Source: Orychophragmus violaceus
Taxonomy: Eukaryota; Streptophyta; Magnoliopsida; Brassicales; Brassicaceae
Direction of reading: 5' to 3'
DNA length: 64,000 nucleotides
Assembly (NCBI GenBank): GCA_030180135.1
Contig: CM058235.1
Coordinates: forward strand, 18,438,720-18,502,719
Shown: positions 20,447 through 30,578 of the stretch, piece after piece
Numbering within the stretch: position 1 is the stretch's first letter
Layout of the letters: each line of letters opens with the position of its first letter
Program-made: the position numbers and the translations under genes
Notes under the pieces: generated by a model
The model's database searches: none
Seen by the model: the letters and a program-made list of their open reading frames with translations, nothing else
What the model was told of the DNA's origin: nothing

Positions 20447-23400
20447 ATGGAAGCTCCCTCTGATGTTTTCACTCCTGCCATTCTTTCTATAACACAAGTT
20501 GTCACCTTGAAGCTCGGAGAAGGCAACTATCTGTCATGGAAATTGCAGTTTGAGCAATTTCTCAATAGCCAGCTTTTGCTTGGTTATGTTACCGGATCTA
20601 CACTCAGACCTCCTCCTACGATCTCAGTCCGCAACGGTGATGTGGTGACTGAAACCAACAACCCGGCCTTTCTCAAATGGATCCACACGGATCAGCTCAT
20701 CATGGCTTGGTTGATTGGATCCTTATCTGAAGATGCTTTGAAGGCTGTCTATGGTCTCCGTTCGTCCCAAGAAATCTGGTTTGCTCTCGCCAAAAAGTAC
20801 AACAGAGTCTCTGCCACTCGAAGGCTGGACATTCAGAGGAGGATTCAAACTACTACCAAAGGTTCCAAAACTCTTGCTCAATATCTCTCAGAGATCAAGT
20901 CCTTGTGTGACCAGTTAGATTCTATTGGGGCTCCCATCTCTGAGCAAGAGAAGATCTTTGGTGTGCTCAACGGACTGGGCAGAGAATATGAGTCTATAGT
21001 TACTGTTATTGAAGATTCTATGGATTCTCATCCGGGTCCAGGCTTTGAAGATGTGATGTATAAGCTTATTGGCTTTGAAGATAAGCTCCAGAAGTATGAA
21101 AAGCAAGCTGAACCCACTGCTCACCAGGCTTTCTACACTGAGAGAGGTGGTTATTCTGGAAGAGGACGTGGCAACTATCGTGGAGGTTATCGTGGACGAG
21201 GCTCTTACACAACACAAGGCAGAGGATTTCCTCAGCAATTTGGACAAGCAGCTGGTAGAGGAGCTTACTCTGAGAATGATTCTCGGCCAACTTGTCAGAT
21301 CTGCAATAAGTATGGTCATCCTGCTTACAAGTGCTACAAGCGATTTGATCAATCATTCAACATTGAGGAGATGAAGCATGCCCTTGCTGCCATGAAAACT
21401 TCAGACACTGGAACGTCTCAGGATCCAAGCTGGTACACAGACACAGGCGCAACGAACCATGTTACTAACAACTCTCAGCACCTGCAACACTCTCTACCGT
21501 ATGAAGGAGCAGACTCAGTTATTGTTGGTAATGGTGACTTCTTACCTATCACTCACATTGGATCCATAGCTCTTCCTACTGTCACAGGTACTTTACCGTT
21601 GAATGATGTTCTAGTATGTCCAGGAATCACCAAATCCTTGTTATCTGTTTCAAAACTCACTGATGATTATCCTTGTGAGTTCACCTTTGATAACACTCAT
21701 GTCTATATTAAGGACAAGGAAACCAAGGAAATTCTCAGCCAGGGAATCAAAGCTAAAGGGCTCTACAGTCTGGAGATACCTCAGTTTCAGGTCTATTACT
21801 CTTCAAGACAGCAAGCTGCCTCTGGAGAAACATGGCACAGGAGACTGGGGCATACTCAGAAACAAGTCATCCATCATCTATCCACAATAAAAGCGATCTC
21901 AGTCAATAAAGCTCCACAGGATCAGTCTCTGTGTGAAGCATGTCGCCTAGGAAAGTCTAGCAAGTTGTCTTTTTCTTCTTCTCTGTTTCAAGCCAGTAAA
22001 CCTCTTGAGAGAATTGAGTGTGATGTCTGGGGACCTTCTCCTGTTTTGTCAGTACAAGGTTTTCGATATTACGTTGTATTTGTTGATCATTACTCAAGGT
22101 TTAGCTGGGTTTATCCAATAAAATGCAAGTCGGAAGTTTTCTCTAAGTTCAAAGCTTTCCAACTACAATCTGAAAACTTGCTCAAAGAGAAAATACAAAT
22201 ATTTCAAACTGATGGAGGTGGAGAGTTTATGGGTCTGCAATTTCAAACTCATCTCACAAACAGTGGCATCAGACACTTCATCTCATGTCCACATACACCT
22301 GAGCAGAATGGAAGAGCAGAAAGAAAGCACAGACATGTTACGGAGTTGGGATTATCCATGATGTTTCAAGCTCACATGCCTCCTAATCTGTGGGTAGATG
22401 CTTTTCTCACTGCAAACTTCATCATTAATCTTCTTCCTACATCAGTACATCAAGGTCACTCCAGTCCGTATGAGGTTCTGAATGGGAAACCACCCATTTA
22501 CACGTCTCTCAGAGTATTTGGTTGCAGTTGCTACCCATATCTCAGGCCTTATTCAGAGAACAAATTCGACCCTAAGTCTTTGCATTGTGTGTTCCTTGGA
22601 TATTCTGAACAATACAAGGGATATAGGTGTCTGCATCCTCCCACAGGAAGAGTTTATCTAAGCAGACATGTACTGTTTCAAGAAGATCAGTTTCCTTTCT
22701 CAACTATCTACAAGAGGTTTGTGCCAGAAGCTACTTCAAAGTTGCTAAAGGCATGGCATCTGGAAACAGAAGAAGCTGCAGAATCTGATGAAGATTATAC
22801 AGCACCTGTAGAAGAAGAACCTCATAAGGGAAACTGGAAACCTCCTCACTCTATTCACACACCTGAGCCGGAGTCTCCAACTGAGCACACTCCTGAGCAA
22901 CTCTTAGAGACTCTGGAACCTGCTGTACTGGAGGAAACAGAACATCAAACTGAGGTCTCATCAACTGCAACGGCTCAAACAGCGCCAGCAGCAATACCTG
23001 CAACAACTACTCAAGCAGTGCCTGCACCAACACCTGCTATAACTACTCTGAACAATGATCACACAATGGTCACCAGAAGGAAAGTTGGAGTGGTTAAGCC
23101 GAACCCAAGGTACTTAATGTACACTGTCAAAGGAATACCATCTGAGCCTAAAACTGTAGGAGAAGCTCTTAAACATCATGGCTGGACTGAAGCTATGAAA
23201 GACGAGATCAATACTTGTTATGAAACCAACACTTGGAGTCTTGTTCCTGCGCCTGCAGATGTTAATTTACTTGGATGCAGATGGATATTCAAAGTAAAAC
23301 TCAATGCAGATGGGACCTTGGATAAACTAAGAGCAAGATTAGTGGCCAAGGGATATGAGCAAGAGGAAGGAGTTGATTTCCTTGAAACCTATAGCCCTGT

Positions 23401-24922
23401 GGTGAGAACAGCAACTGTGAGAATGGTGCTTCATCTTGCTGTTAAGGAAAGGTGGGACATCAAGCAATTAGATGTCAAAAATGCCTTTCTACATGGAGAT
23501 CTTCACGAAGCAGTGTTCATGCAGCAACCACCTGGATTTGAGGATCAAGAAAAACCAGGTTATGTATGTCAACTTCACAAAGCCATCTATGGCTTGAAAC
23601 AAGCTCCAAGGGCCTGGTTTGATAAATTCAGCTCTTACTTGATTCAATATGGGTTTTCTTGCAACACCAGGGATCCTTCTCTGTTTATATATCACCACGG
23701 CAACACCATCATGCTTCTATTGCTGTATGTTGATGATATGATCTTGACAGGAAACAACAAAGATCAGACAACAAAGTTTCTTCAAGCATTGGCAGAACAG
23801 TTCAGGATGAAAGATATGGGTCCTCTTAGCTATTTTCTGGGTATTCAAGCCTTGTTTACTCCAACTGGTTTGTTCCTGAATCAAGAGAAGTATGCCACAG
23901 ACATTCTTCAAGCTGCTCAGATGTTAGACTGTGCTCCCATGCCCACGCCTCTGCCCCTGCAACTGGATAGAGTGCCTCATCAGGATCAAAAGTTTCCCAA
24001 TCCAACTTACTTCAGAAGTCTGGTGGGTAAGCTCCAGTATCTCACATTAACCAGACCAGACCTACAGTATGCAGTGAATCTGGTATGTCAGCGAATGCAC
24101 AGCCCTACTCAGGCTGATTTTCACTTGGTCAAAAGGATACTGCGCTACCTTAAAGGTACCTTGAAGATGGGTCTCTACTTACAATCTGATACAGACTCAA
24201 CTCTGAGAGCTTACTGTGATAGCGATTGGGCTGGGTGTAGAGAAACTAGAAGGTCCACAGGAGGCTTTTGTACCTATCTTGGATCAAACATCATCTCATG
24301 GTCTGCTCAGCGTCAACCTTCAGTCTCAAGGTCATCTACTGAGGCTGAGTACAGAACACTATCTGACACTGCAGCAGAAGTCTCCTGGATTGAGTCACTT
24401 CTCAAAGATCTTAAGGTTCCTAATATGAAGCCGGCTGAGATATACTGTGACAACTTATCTGCTGTTCATCTTACAGCAAATCCAATCCTGCACAAAAGGT
24501 CCAAGCATTTCGAAACACACTATCATTACGCAAGGGAGAAAGTGGCTTTAGGGACCTTGATCGTTAAACACATTCCAGCATCTCAACAGATTGCAGACAT
24601 CTTCACCAAATCACTGCCACAACACTCCTTCATGGATCTCAGGTACAAACTTGGTGTTGAAAATCCTCCCAACACAAGTTTGCGAGGGGATGTTAAGGCA
24701 AACTCATCAGAAGTTAAGCTACTGGGCCAGCAGCAAGACAACACTGATATCAAGGCCCAAGAACAAAAGAAGAAGCCCACAAGAGCTCACCTGCAACGGT
24801 CACAACCTGAAGATAAAGACAGAGGAAAAAGCAGAATCAAGAGGAGCTCGTGTACGGTTGCATTCAACGAAGGAATCTTGGTCAAAAACAGATTTGATGC
24901 CATTCAAGGGCTGGATCAATGA
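20447..24922 (+). CDS. Copia gag-pol polyprotein
   Basis: 1,491 residues from the ATG overlapping the end of the primer site (MEAPSDVFTP); the frame is open further upstream into the LTR, but this start follows the PBS as usual. Domains in order: UBN2-type gag (about 20-230), an RGG-rich stretch, zinc knuckle CQICNKYGHPAYKC (about 283-296), aspartic protease WYTDTGATNHV (about 328), GAG-pre-integrase WHRRLGHT (about 463) and the HHCC region, integrase core with D at ECDVWGP (about 524), D at DGGGEF (about 588) and E in the PEQNGRAERKH segment (about 619), reverse transcriptase with YVDDM (about 1094), RNase H with CDSDWAG (about 1257), and IADIFTKSLP near the end. The frame then reads through the polypurine tract and 231 bases into the 3' LTR. 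All catalytic motifs are present. Confidence 0.95.
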   Translation: MEAPSDVFTPAILSITQVVTLKLGEGNYLSWKLQFEQFLNSQLLLGYVTGSTLRPPPTISVRNGDVVTETNNPAFLKWIHTDQLIMAWLIGSLSEDALKAVYGLRSSQEIWFALAKKYNRVSATRRLDIQRRIQTTTKGSKTLAQYLSEIKSLCDQLDSIGAPISEQEKIFGVLNGLGREYESIVTVIEDSMDSHPGPGFEDVMYKLIGFEDKLQKYEKQAEPTAHQAFYTERGGYSGRGRGNYRGGYRGRGSYTTQGRGFPQQFGQAAGRGAYSENDSRPTCQICNKYGHPAYKCYKRFDQSFNIEEMKHALAAMKTSDTGTSQDPSWYTDTGATNHVTNNSQHLQHSLPYEGADSVIVGNGDFLPITHIGSIALPTVTGTLPLNDVLVCPGITKSLLSVSKLTDDYPCEFTFDNTHVYIKDKETKEILSQGIKAKGLYSLEIPQFQVYYSSRQQAASGETWHRRLGHTQKQVIHHLSTIKAISVNKAPQDQSLCEACRLGKSSKLSFSSSLFQASKPLERIECDVWGPSPVLSVQGFRYYVVFVDHYSRFSWVYPIKCKSEVFSKFKAFQLQSENLLKEKIQIFQTDGGGEFMGLQFQTHLTNSGIRHFISCPHTPEQNGRAERKHRHVTELGLSMMFQAHMPPNLWVDAFLTANFIINLLPTSVHQGHSSPYEVLNGKPPIYTSLRVFGCSCYPYLRPYSENKFDPKSLHCVFLGYSEQYKGYRCLHPPTGRVYLSRHVLFQEDQFPFSTIYKRFVPEATSKLLKAWHLETEEAAESDEDYTAPVEEEPHKGNWKPPHSIHTPEPESPTEHTPEQLLETLEPAVLEETEHQTEVSSTATAQTAPAAIPATTTQAVPAPTPAITTLNNDHTMVTRRKVGVVKPNPRYLMYTVKGIPSEPKTVGEALKHHGWTEAMKDEINTCYETNTWSLVPAPADVNLLGCRWIFKVKLNADGTLDKLRARLVAKGYEQEEGVDFLETYSPVVRTATVRMVLHLAVKERWDIKQLDVKNAFLHGDLHEAVFMQQPPGFEDQEKPGYVCQLHKAIYGLKQAPRAWFDKFSSYLIQYGFSCNTRDPSLFIYHHGNTIMLLLLYVDDMILTGNNKDQTTKFLQALAEQFRMKDMGPLSYFLGIQALFTPTGLFLNQEKYATDILQAAQMLDCAPMPTPLPLQLDRVPHQDQKFPNPTYFRSLVGKLQYLTLTRPDLQYAVNLVCQRMHSPTQADFHLVKRILRYLKGTLKMGLYLQSDTDSTLRAYCDSDWAGCRETRRSTGGFCTYLGSNIISWSAQRQPSVSRSSTEAEYRTLSDTAAEVSWIESLLKDLKVPNMKPAEIYCDNLSAVHLTANPILHKRSKHFETHYHYAREKVALGTLIVKHIPASQQIADIFTKSLPQHSFMDLRYKLGVENPPNTSLRGDVKANSSEVKLLGQQQDNTDIKAQEQKKKPTRAHLQRSQPEDKDRGKSRIKRSSCTVAFNEGILVKNRFDAIQGLDQ

Positions 24923-25083
24923 GCTGTCATTAAGGCTCAGACCTTATCTTCTTATCCTTAATTATCAGTCTAGATCGTTCCTAAACCTTGTATAAAACTC
25001 TGTCGATGTAAAACATTTGGATTCATCAATGAGAATATACTTCTGAAACTTTCATTGTTCATCTCTTTTGCTCCTTGCTTACA
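24691..25083 (+). repeat. 3' LTR of the young Copia
   Basis: Identical by eye to 20041-20433. Its first 231 bases also encode the last residues of the polyprotein. Confidence 0.95.
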
Positions 25084-25397
25084 GTGGAATCGCGGAATGG
25101 TGGAAATAAAATAAAGCTGCGGAAATAATTTAAAATTTGTTGGAAAAAAAAATTGTAAAATAAGTTTTGTGTGATTGGATGAGTTTTGCGGAATGACGGA
25201 ATATTAAGATTCCACAAATAATCTACATATAGTTCACTTTTGCACTTAATGAATTTTTCTTTGTATTTTTTTAAGCGAAAACGCATACTTTGCGTTTTCG
25301 CTTTTTTTTTCCTATTCCGCAAATTTTTTTGATTGGTAAAATTCTTGCGGAATGGCGTTTTTAAACGTGATTCCGCCATTCCGCAGGTTACCAATCA

Positions 25398-27052
25398 AGG
25401 CATTTTTATTGTTTATGGAATTTCATTATTTGAATTTTGACTAAAAACTAATTATATCTTTATAATAATAATTATCGATATACATACAACTATTCCTTAT
25501 TTTATTTTAAAAATTAAACATAAAATGAGTAGCTTTATAAAGATTGTTTTTTCTTTTTAAATTTAGTTCAATGGTTTAAACCTCTAGCCTTATAATAAAA
25601 AACACATACTATGCTTCCCAGAACTAGTTTTTTTTTTGCTTTATTCGTAGATATAAAGTAAACAAAAACTGAATTCAGTAAATTTAAATGAATAATCAAT
25701 CAAAACTTGAACATTTCTATGAATATCACATCATCAAAAGTCAATACGGAAATGGTAAGGGCGTACAGAAACGGTCAATTAGCTTTGCTTTGAATCATAA
25801 AACCAAGACAGTGGTTCAACCTAATTGTATGAAACAAATTTCACCAAAAAGACTCAAAGAAACATTAAAATTTGGAATGTTATTGATTGGTCGAACTTAT
25901 ACGTGACTTTATCAACAGAAAAAAACACAGAATGATATTAAACCATTTATGATATATTAAAAAAAAAATCTTCATGATGAGAAATGATATAGTTCACACA
26001 ATGTTAATTTGACGATTCTTACTCCTGATTAGAAATATTTTTTACCAAAAAATAAACGATATTACTCGCTGTTTCAATCGTTCACTATGTGTTGTTCTAA
26101 ATTTCATTTTTTATACGGAAAATATTGCAAAATGTGGATAAATCAAAGAGTTTTTTTCAGAATTCATTATCATTTATAAAATAAAGAAAATGAGTGGAAG
26201 AAATAACACATACCTTGAAAAGAGAAGAGATCTAAAGATTGTCTTCCTTTTGCTTTCTTGCAAGGGTTCTGAGGTTTAGCAGAGAAAAATGAAAGGAGAC
26301 AAGAAATGCCACCCTTGACCCTTCGTTTCTAATAACTTTCAATTAATATTAAGTATGTTTCTAAAATATAAAATATAGAGAGTTCATGCTTTACCAGTTA
26401 TTTAAGTATTTCGAAAGTGCCCAATTTGTAAACATAATAATTAAAAATAAAGTCTTCACACTGCATATTAATTAAAGAGGAACATGGGCCTGTTCAATGC
26501 CCCATTGAGTGAGAGGACCAGTGGATCTGGTTTCAGTACCAGAATTATCCGTCCAGAAATTGATTAATTAGTGTTTTATAGACCAGACCGATCCAACCGG
26601 AAATCTCCAATCTGGATAATTTTCTGTTCATCCTCTGATATACATGTCACACATATATATTTGTTTGTTGATCCTCTGTAATCTCGTTTAAAGCTGCTCT
26701 CATGTCTATTACGTTGTAAATCATCAGTTAGGAAATATATGTAATCCCAGTTCTATACTTTGGACGACAAGATTTGGAGGACAACTAGACTCAGCCAAAT
26801 AATGTTACAATACGATTTAGAATTATATTTTCATTTATGGTACAACACAAACTGGATCGATTGACCAATAAATCAACAAGGCCTTCATACAGCATGCATG
26901 CACAAAGAGGAGACGATATTATTTATCTGTCAAACTCACCAACTTACAAGTTACGACTTGGAAATTAAACTTCAAAACATATATTTTAACAAACCGTTCT
27001 TAAATCACGAAAAAATAATTCAAACATAAACAACTCAAATTTTAAACAAAAG
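25398..27052. other. gene-free AT-rich DNA
   Basis: No ORF with recognisable content, no clear TIRs. A 72-codon frame at 25688-25906 has no family resemblance and I do not call it a gene. Confidence 0.5.
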
Positions 27053-29703
27053 TGTCATGGTCCAATACTCAGATTAGGGAATTTGGAAATGAGGTTAAAG
27101 TCCAAGAATCACTCTAAAAGCTTTAGGTCCTCAAGCGCCTTCTCCTATAAAAAGAGATGTTTTCTACTTCATTTGTTAGAATTTTTAGAGTAGCGAAGCT
27201 CTGTCGAGTTTCGGAGCAGTAGAGTCTCTTTGGAGATCGGCCCCAGCCGCCAGACACCGAACGTCGGAGCCGACCTCCGACCACAAGACCGCCGCCAAGC
27301 CACCGTCGGAGTGTCGCTGGAGCTGCTGCCGAACGCCGTCGTCAACCAACGGTTGTTGCCGGAGCCGCCGTCGTCGACCAACCGCCGCCCGGATCTGCCA
27401 TACGCCGCTGGTCACCACTGTCGTTCGTCGAAAAATCGGAATTCACTGGAATCTTCTTTCTGTCTCGTTTTCGATCCCGAAACCCGAGCAATCGTCTTCT
27501 TGGCTCATTTGAATGTTGATATCTCCGTTCTTCGCGTTTTAAGGTTAAATCTCTAAATTTCAGATTTGTTCCGATTTTTGATCCTAGACCGTGATTCGAT
27601 CCCCGTCTCTCTCGTTTGATCTTTCGTCGAATCTCTGGTTTAAGCTTAGGTGAGGACCGGTCATGATCTCTACCTTACTTTACCTTTATACCGGGACATG
27701 ATTCCTTTGTTAATATCGTCTTTCCCAGATAGTTAGATATAGTTGTTGACTTGTGATGATATGATTGAAAGAACTTAGAGTCATAAAACTTTGATTGTGA
27801 TTGACGGCTATGTGTGATATAGATGTAGTAGGTTCCTAGAAGGATATTGTTCGCAGGACACGAGGCGAGGTAGGTGTCGGGCGTGTTCTTTCGTCGGGGA
27901 GGGTGTGATAAAATCTCCAAAGTTACCATGAGATGCTCTGAGTTGTGGGGCAGCTGAAGCCCTAGCCATTGTGGCGTGTGTAGGTCCATGAGTGTGTGAG
28001 CATGCGGGATCGTTATGCACGATGGAAAAGTTAGATGTCTTGATTGATCGAGTGACTTTCGGGGCGATTAATTTCAAGATGTTATTAGCGTAGGACTTGT
28101 TTCTCGTTATTGTGTTGGTATAAGATTAGATCGTGGGTACCTAAAACTTGCACTTACTGTATAATTTCAAATTACTTAACCCTCTTTCTGTTTTTCAAGT
28201 AATCCTAGAGAGTTGCAAGAATAGACGATCGGGTGTGGTGCAATGTTTTAGGAAGCATGATATTTTCTTAGTTTCTTTTTGTTATTAAGACCTATGCGCT
28301 TCTTTTGGTTTGTGGTTAAGATGACTAAGATTTGGTTTTGGTTTTGTAAGACATCGTTTTGGCTTTAATAAAATAAATTATTTACGGATTTAAAGTATGG
28401 ATTGTGTGGTTGTGACTGTGGTTCATGAGTATATGGACGATGGCTTTGGAAGCCTAAAGGTCATTTCCAAGATCTGGAGGGACGGATGTTATAATTTGGT
28501 ATCAGAGCGGGGGTTAAGTCTAGTTGATCATGTATGTGTAGATGGGTAGTAGTAGTCTATTTATATTCAGATTTCAAATTGGATTTCAAAGCAAATTTCA
28601 ATGCTTTTTATAAATGGGATTTTCTAAAAGTTAAATTCTATAGCACCACCCATATCGACCTCCTTATATACTCACTAGTAAGTTAGATAAGTTTCAACCG
28701 CAGTTTGACTCACTCGTTTCCCTTCTGTAACATGATGCCGCCTAGAAGGAATGGAGTCACGCCAGTTCATCGTAACAACATGGCCATGTCTCGAAACGCT
28801 TCGACAGGCAGTGCCACCAGTGTGAATGGAATTCATGCGAGTCATGAGAAAGCTGTAGGAAAAACAAAAGGAGCAGTTTTGGGTGCTAGTTAGGTAGTTG
28901 TGGATGCTGATCTTTTTCAAGAGCTATTAGCGTTATGTGAGGAGAATGTTGGAGTTGCAGGAGCAGGCTGAGGTGTAGCATGAGCAACAAGACATGTTGC
29001 AGGAGATGAAGGAGGTGCTGCAAGGACTCCTAGAGTTGTGTTAAGCAATGTTGATGTTGAAGCAGGTGGAGCAGGTTATGCCGTAAAAGGAACCATAAAT
29101 GTAGCAGGTGGAGCAGGTTATGCCATAGGAAGAGCCAGAAATGCAGCATGTGGATCAGGTTATGCTGCATGAGGAGCAGGAAATGCAGAAGATGGAGTAG
29201 GTTATGATGCAGGAGCAGCAAGATTCGTTCCAATAGAGTTTGGAGTAGCTCAACCTCTATCGCAAGGGAGCCATTAGCTGACTTGGGCAGAATTTCGGGA
29301 AGCTTTGCTTCTTGTTATTGTATTGGTGTAAGATGATATCATGGATCCCTAAAACCTGCATTCAATGGGTAATTCAAATTATTAAGCCCTCGTTTTTTTG
29401 TAATCCCGGAGAATTGCATGAGTAGATGATCGGATGTGGTGTAATGTTTCGGAAAGCAGAATCTTTTCTTAGTTTTCTTTCACTATTAAGACTTATGCGC
29501 TTCTTTCGGTTTTATGTTTAAGATGATTCGGATTTGGTTTTGATTTTGTAAAAATTCAGTTTGGTTTCAATAAAATAGCCATTTACGGATTTAAAGTATG
29601 GATCGTGTGGTTGTGATTGTAATTCACGAATATGTGGACGATGACTTTGGAAGTCGAAAAGTCATTTCCATTATCCGAAGAGACATGTGTTACAAAAACC
29701 ATA
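27053..29703 (+). mobile_element. decayed, internally deleted LTR retrotransposon (probably Gypsy)
   Basis: A long LTR of about 1.44 kb (27053-28493) is followed by primer site TGGTATCAGAGC at 28497-28508. The 3' part of that LTR (about 28090-28493) is matched again at about 29310-29703, ending GTTACAA. The interior of only about 0.8 kb starts a gag-like frame at 28733 (MMPPRRNG, then MSRNASTG) that soon stops. No protease, reverse transcriptase or integrase remains. The LTR has a TATA (CTATAAAAAG at about 27145) and a GC-rich leader. The element is a non-autonomous remnant. Confidence 0.75.
29045..29215 (+). repeat. about four tandem units of roughly 42 bp inside the decayed LTR element
   Basis: The unit 'GCAGGTGGAGCAGGTTATGC' plus 'AGGAACC.GAAAT' recurs with substitutions. 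In one frame it encodes Gln/Glu/Met-rich QVEQVMP-type repeats broken by stops, probably a degenerate coiled-coil part of gag. Confidence 0.55.
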
Positions 29704-29982
29704 AAATAAATATTTCCAAAAAATTTAGCATTACACCAATACCTTTATTCCAACAACAACGCGAACATATCTATAAAAATGCATAGTGGGGTAATTTTAA
29801 TTATAAAGTGAAAACAATCTCAAAAGACCCACAAACACTTTTCAAACAACACAAAAACAGATAGGATCCAATACCTGCTGAGACAACGCCTTCCTTAGCA
29901 CAAATAGATATCCTGAAGATAAAATCTGACACCCAGAATCAATACCCTTGAACGATGCCTCTAACGAGGCTCTGATACCACT

Positions 29983-30578
29983 TGTTGGATATTTAACTCA
30001 TCAGATTGCTATCTCGACTATATGTTTGATGGTTATTTATTTGTATTTGCAGAGTTTGTCAAAGAGAGAAGGAAGAACACACGATGTACAAGTTCCCAAG
30101 GTCAACGTGACTAAGGTACGTCTTGGAGAGCTTAAACCAGCTCTCTAGGCTTTCATTGAGGAGAATAACAAGAGGTACAAGGTGCACATCTATAGCTGAG
30201 AGTTTTTAGAGAATGTACATGGCAAAATGTCAGAGACGAAGGTAGGAGAAGAACTTCGCTCTAAAACCCTATTCTCTCTCTAGCTATTTCCTTCATTGTG
30301 TCACACCTTTCTTGTTTTAACCTCTTTTCCTTTAACGTCCTTCTTTTTCCCGTGCAGGTATAGCTCAGCAACGTCCCACGTGCTCTGTTGTTCTTCTCGT
30401 AACAAACCTTAACGAGAATATTCTTCTGCACAATGATGTTATATGTAAAACGACTTCAAGCTGCTCATTTTACCATGAAAGCCTATAGATGGGTTTATAC
30501 ATTGAATGGGCCATGACCAAATTCCCTAGCCCAATCCAGAACCTTTTAATGTCTGACCCAAAAAATTAACTCACACAC
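29983..30578 (-). mobile_element. LTR plus primer site of a second LTR element, minus strand, abutting EIL1
   Basis: On the plus strand GGCTCTGATACCACT (29968-29982) is the reverse complement of a tRNA-Met primer site and is followed directly by TGTTGGATATTTAACTC, the LTR end. The other LTR edge, near AACTCACACA at about 30578, coincides with the point where EIL1 homology stops. It is therefore a 5' LTR with a short piece of interior. The opposite boundary (about 29800-29967) is unclear. Confidence 0.6.

Larger units (their letters stand above)
20041..25083 (+). mobile_element. young, structurally complete Ty1/Copia retrotransposon
   Basis: 5,043 bp. The two 393-bp LTRs (20041-20433 and 24691-25083) look identical by eye, and the target duplication GTGGA is intact (20036-20040 and 25084-25088). 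The primer-binding site TGGTATCAGAGCC (complementary to initiator tRNA-Met) starts at 20434. A polypurine tract GCGAGGGGA ends at 24690. The single polyprotein frame is unbroken. Identical LTRs mean recent insertion, and the element may be autonomous. Confidence 0.97.
20021..25397. mobile_element. MITE split by the young Copia element
   Basis: The left end CGATTGGTAACACTCGTGGA (20021-20040) and right end ATTCCGCAGGTTACCAATCA (25378-25397) are inverted copies. The Copia at 20041-25083 interrupts the element near its left end, with GTGGA duplicated. The right part, 25084-25397, contains a perfect GCGAAAACGCA / TGCGTTTTCGC hairpin at 25274-25302. A sister copy lies at 32196-32478. Confidence 0.75.

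Noticed and set aside
20915..21356. Minus-strand frames of 96-145 codons
   Set aside because: Shadows of the Copia polyprotein gag region.
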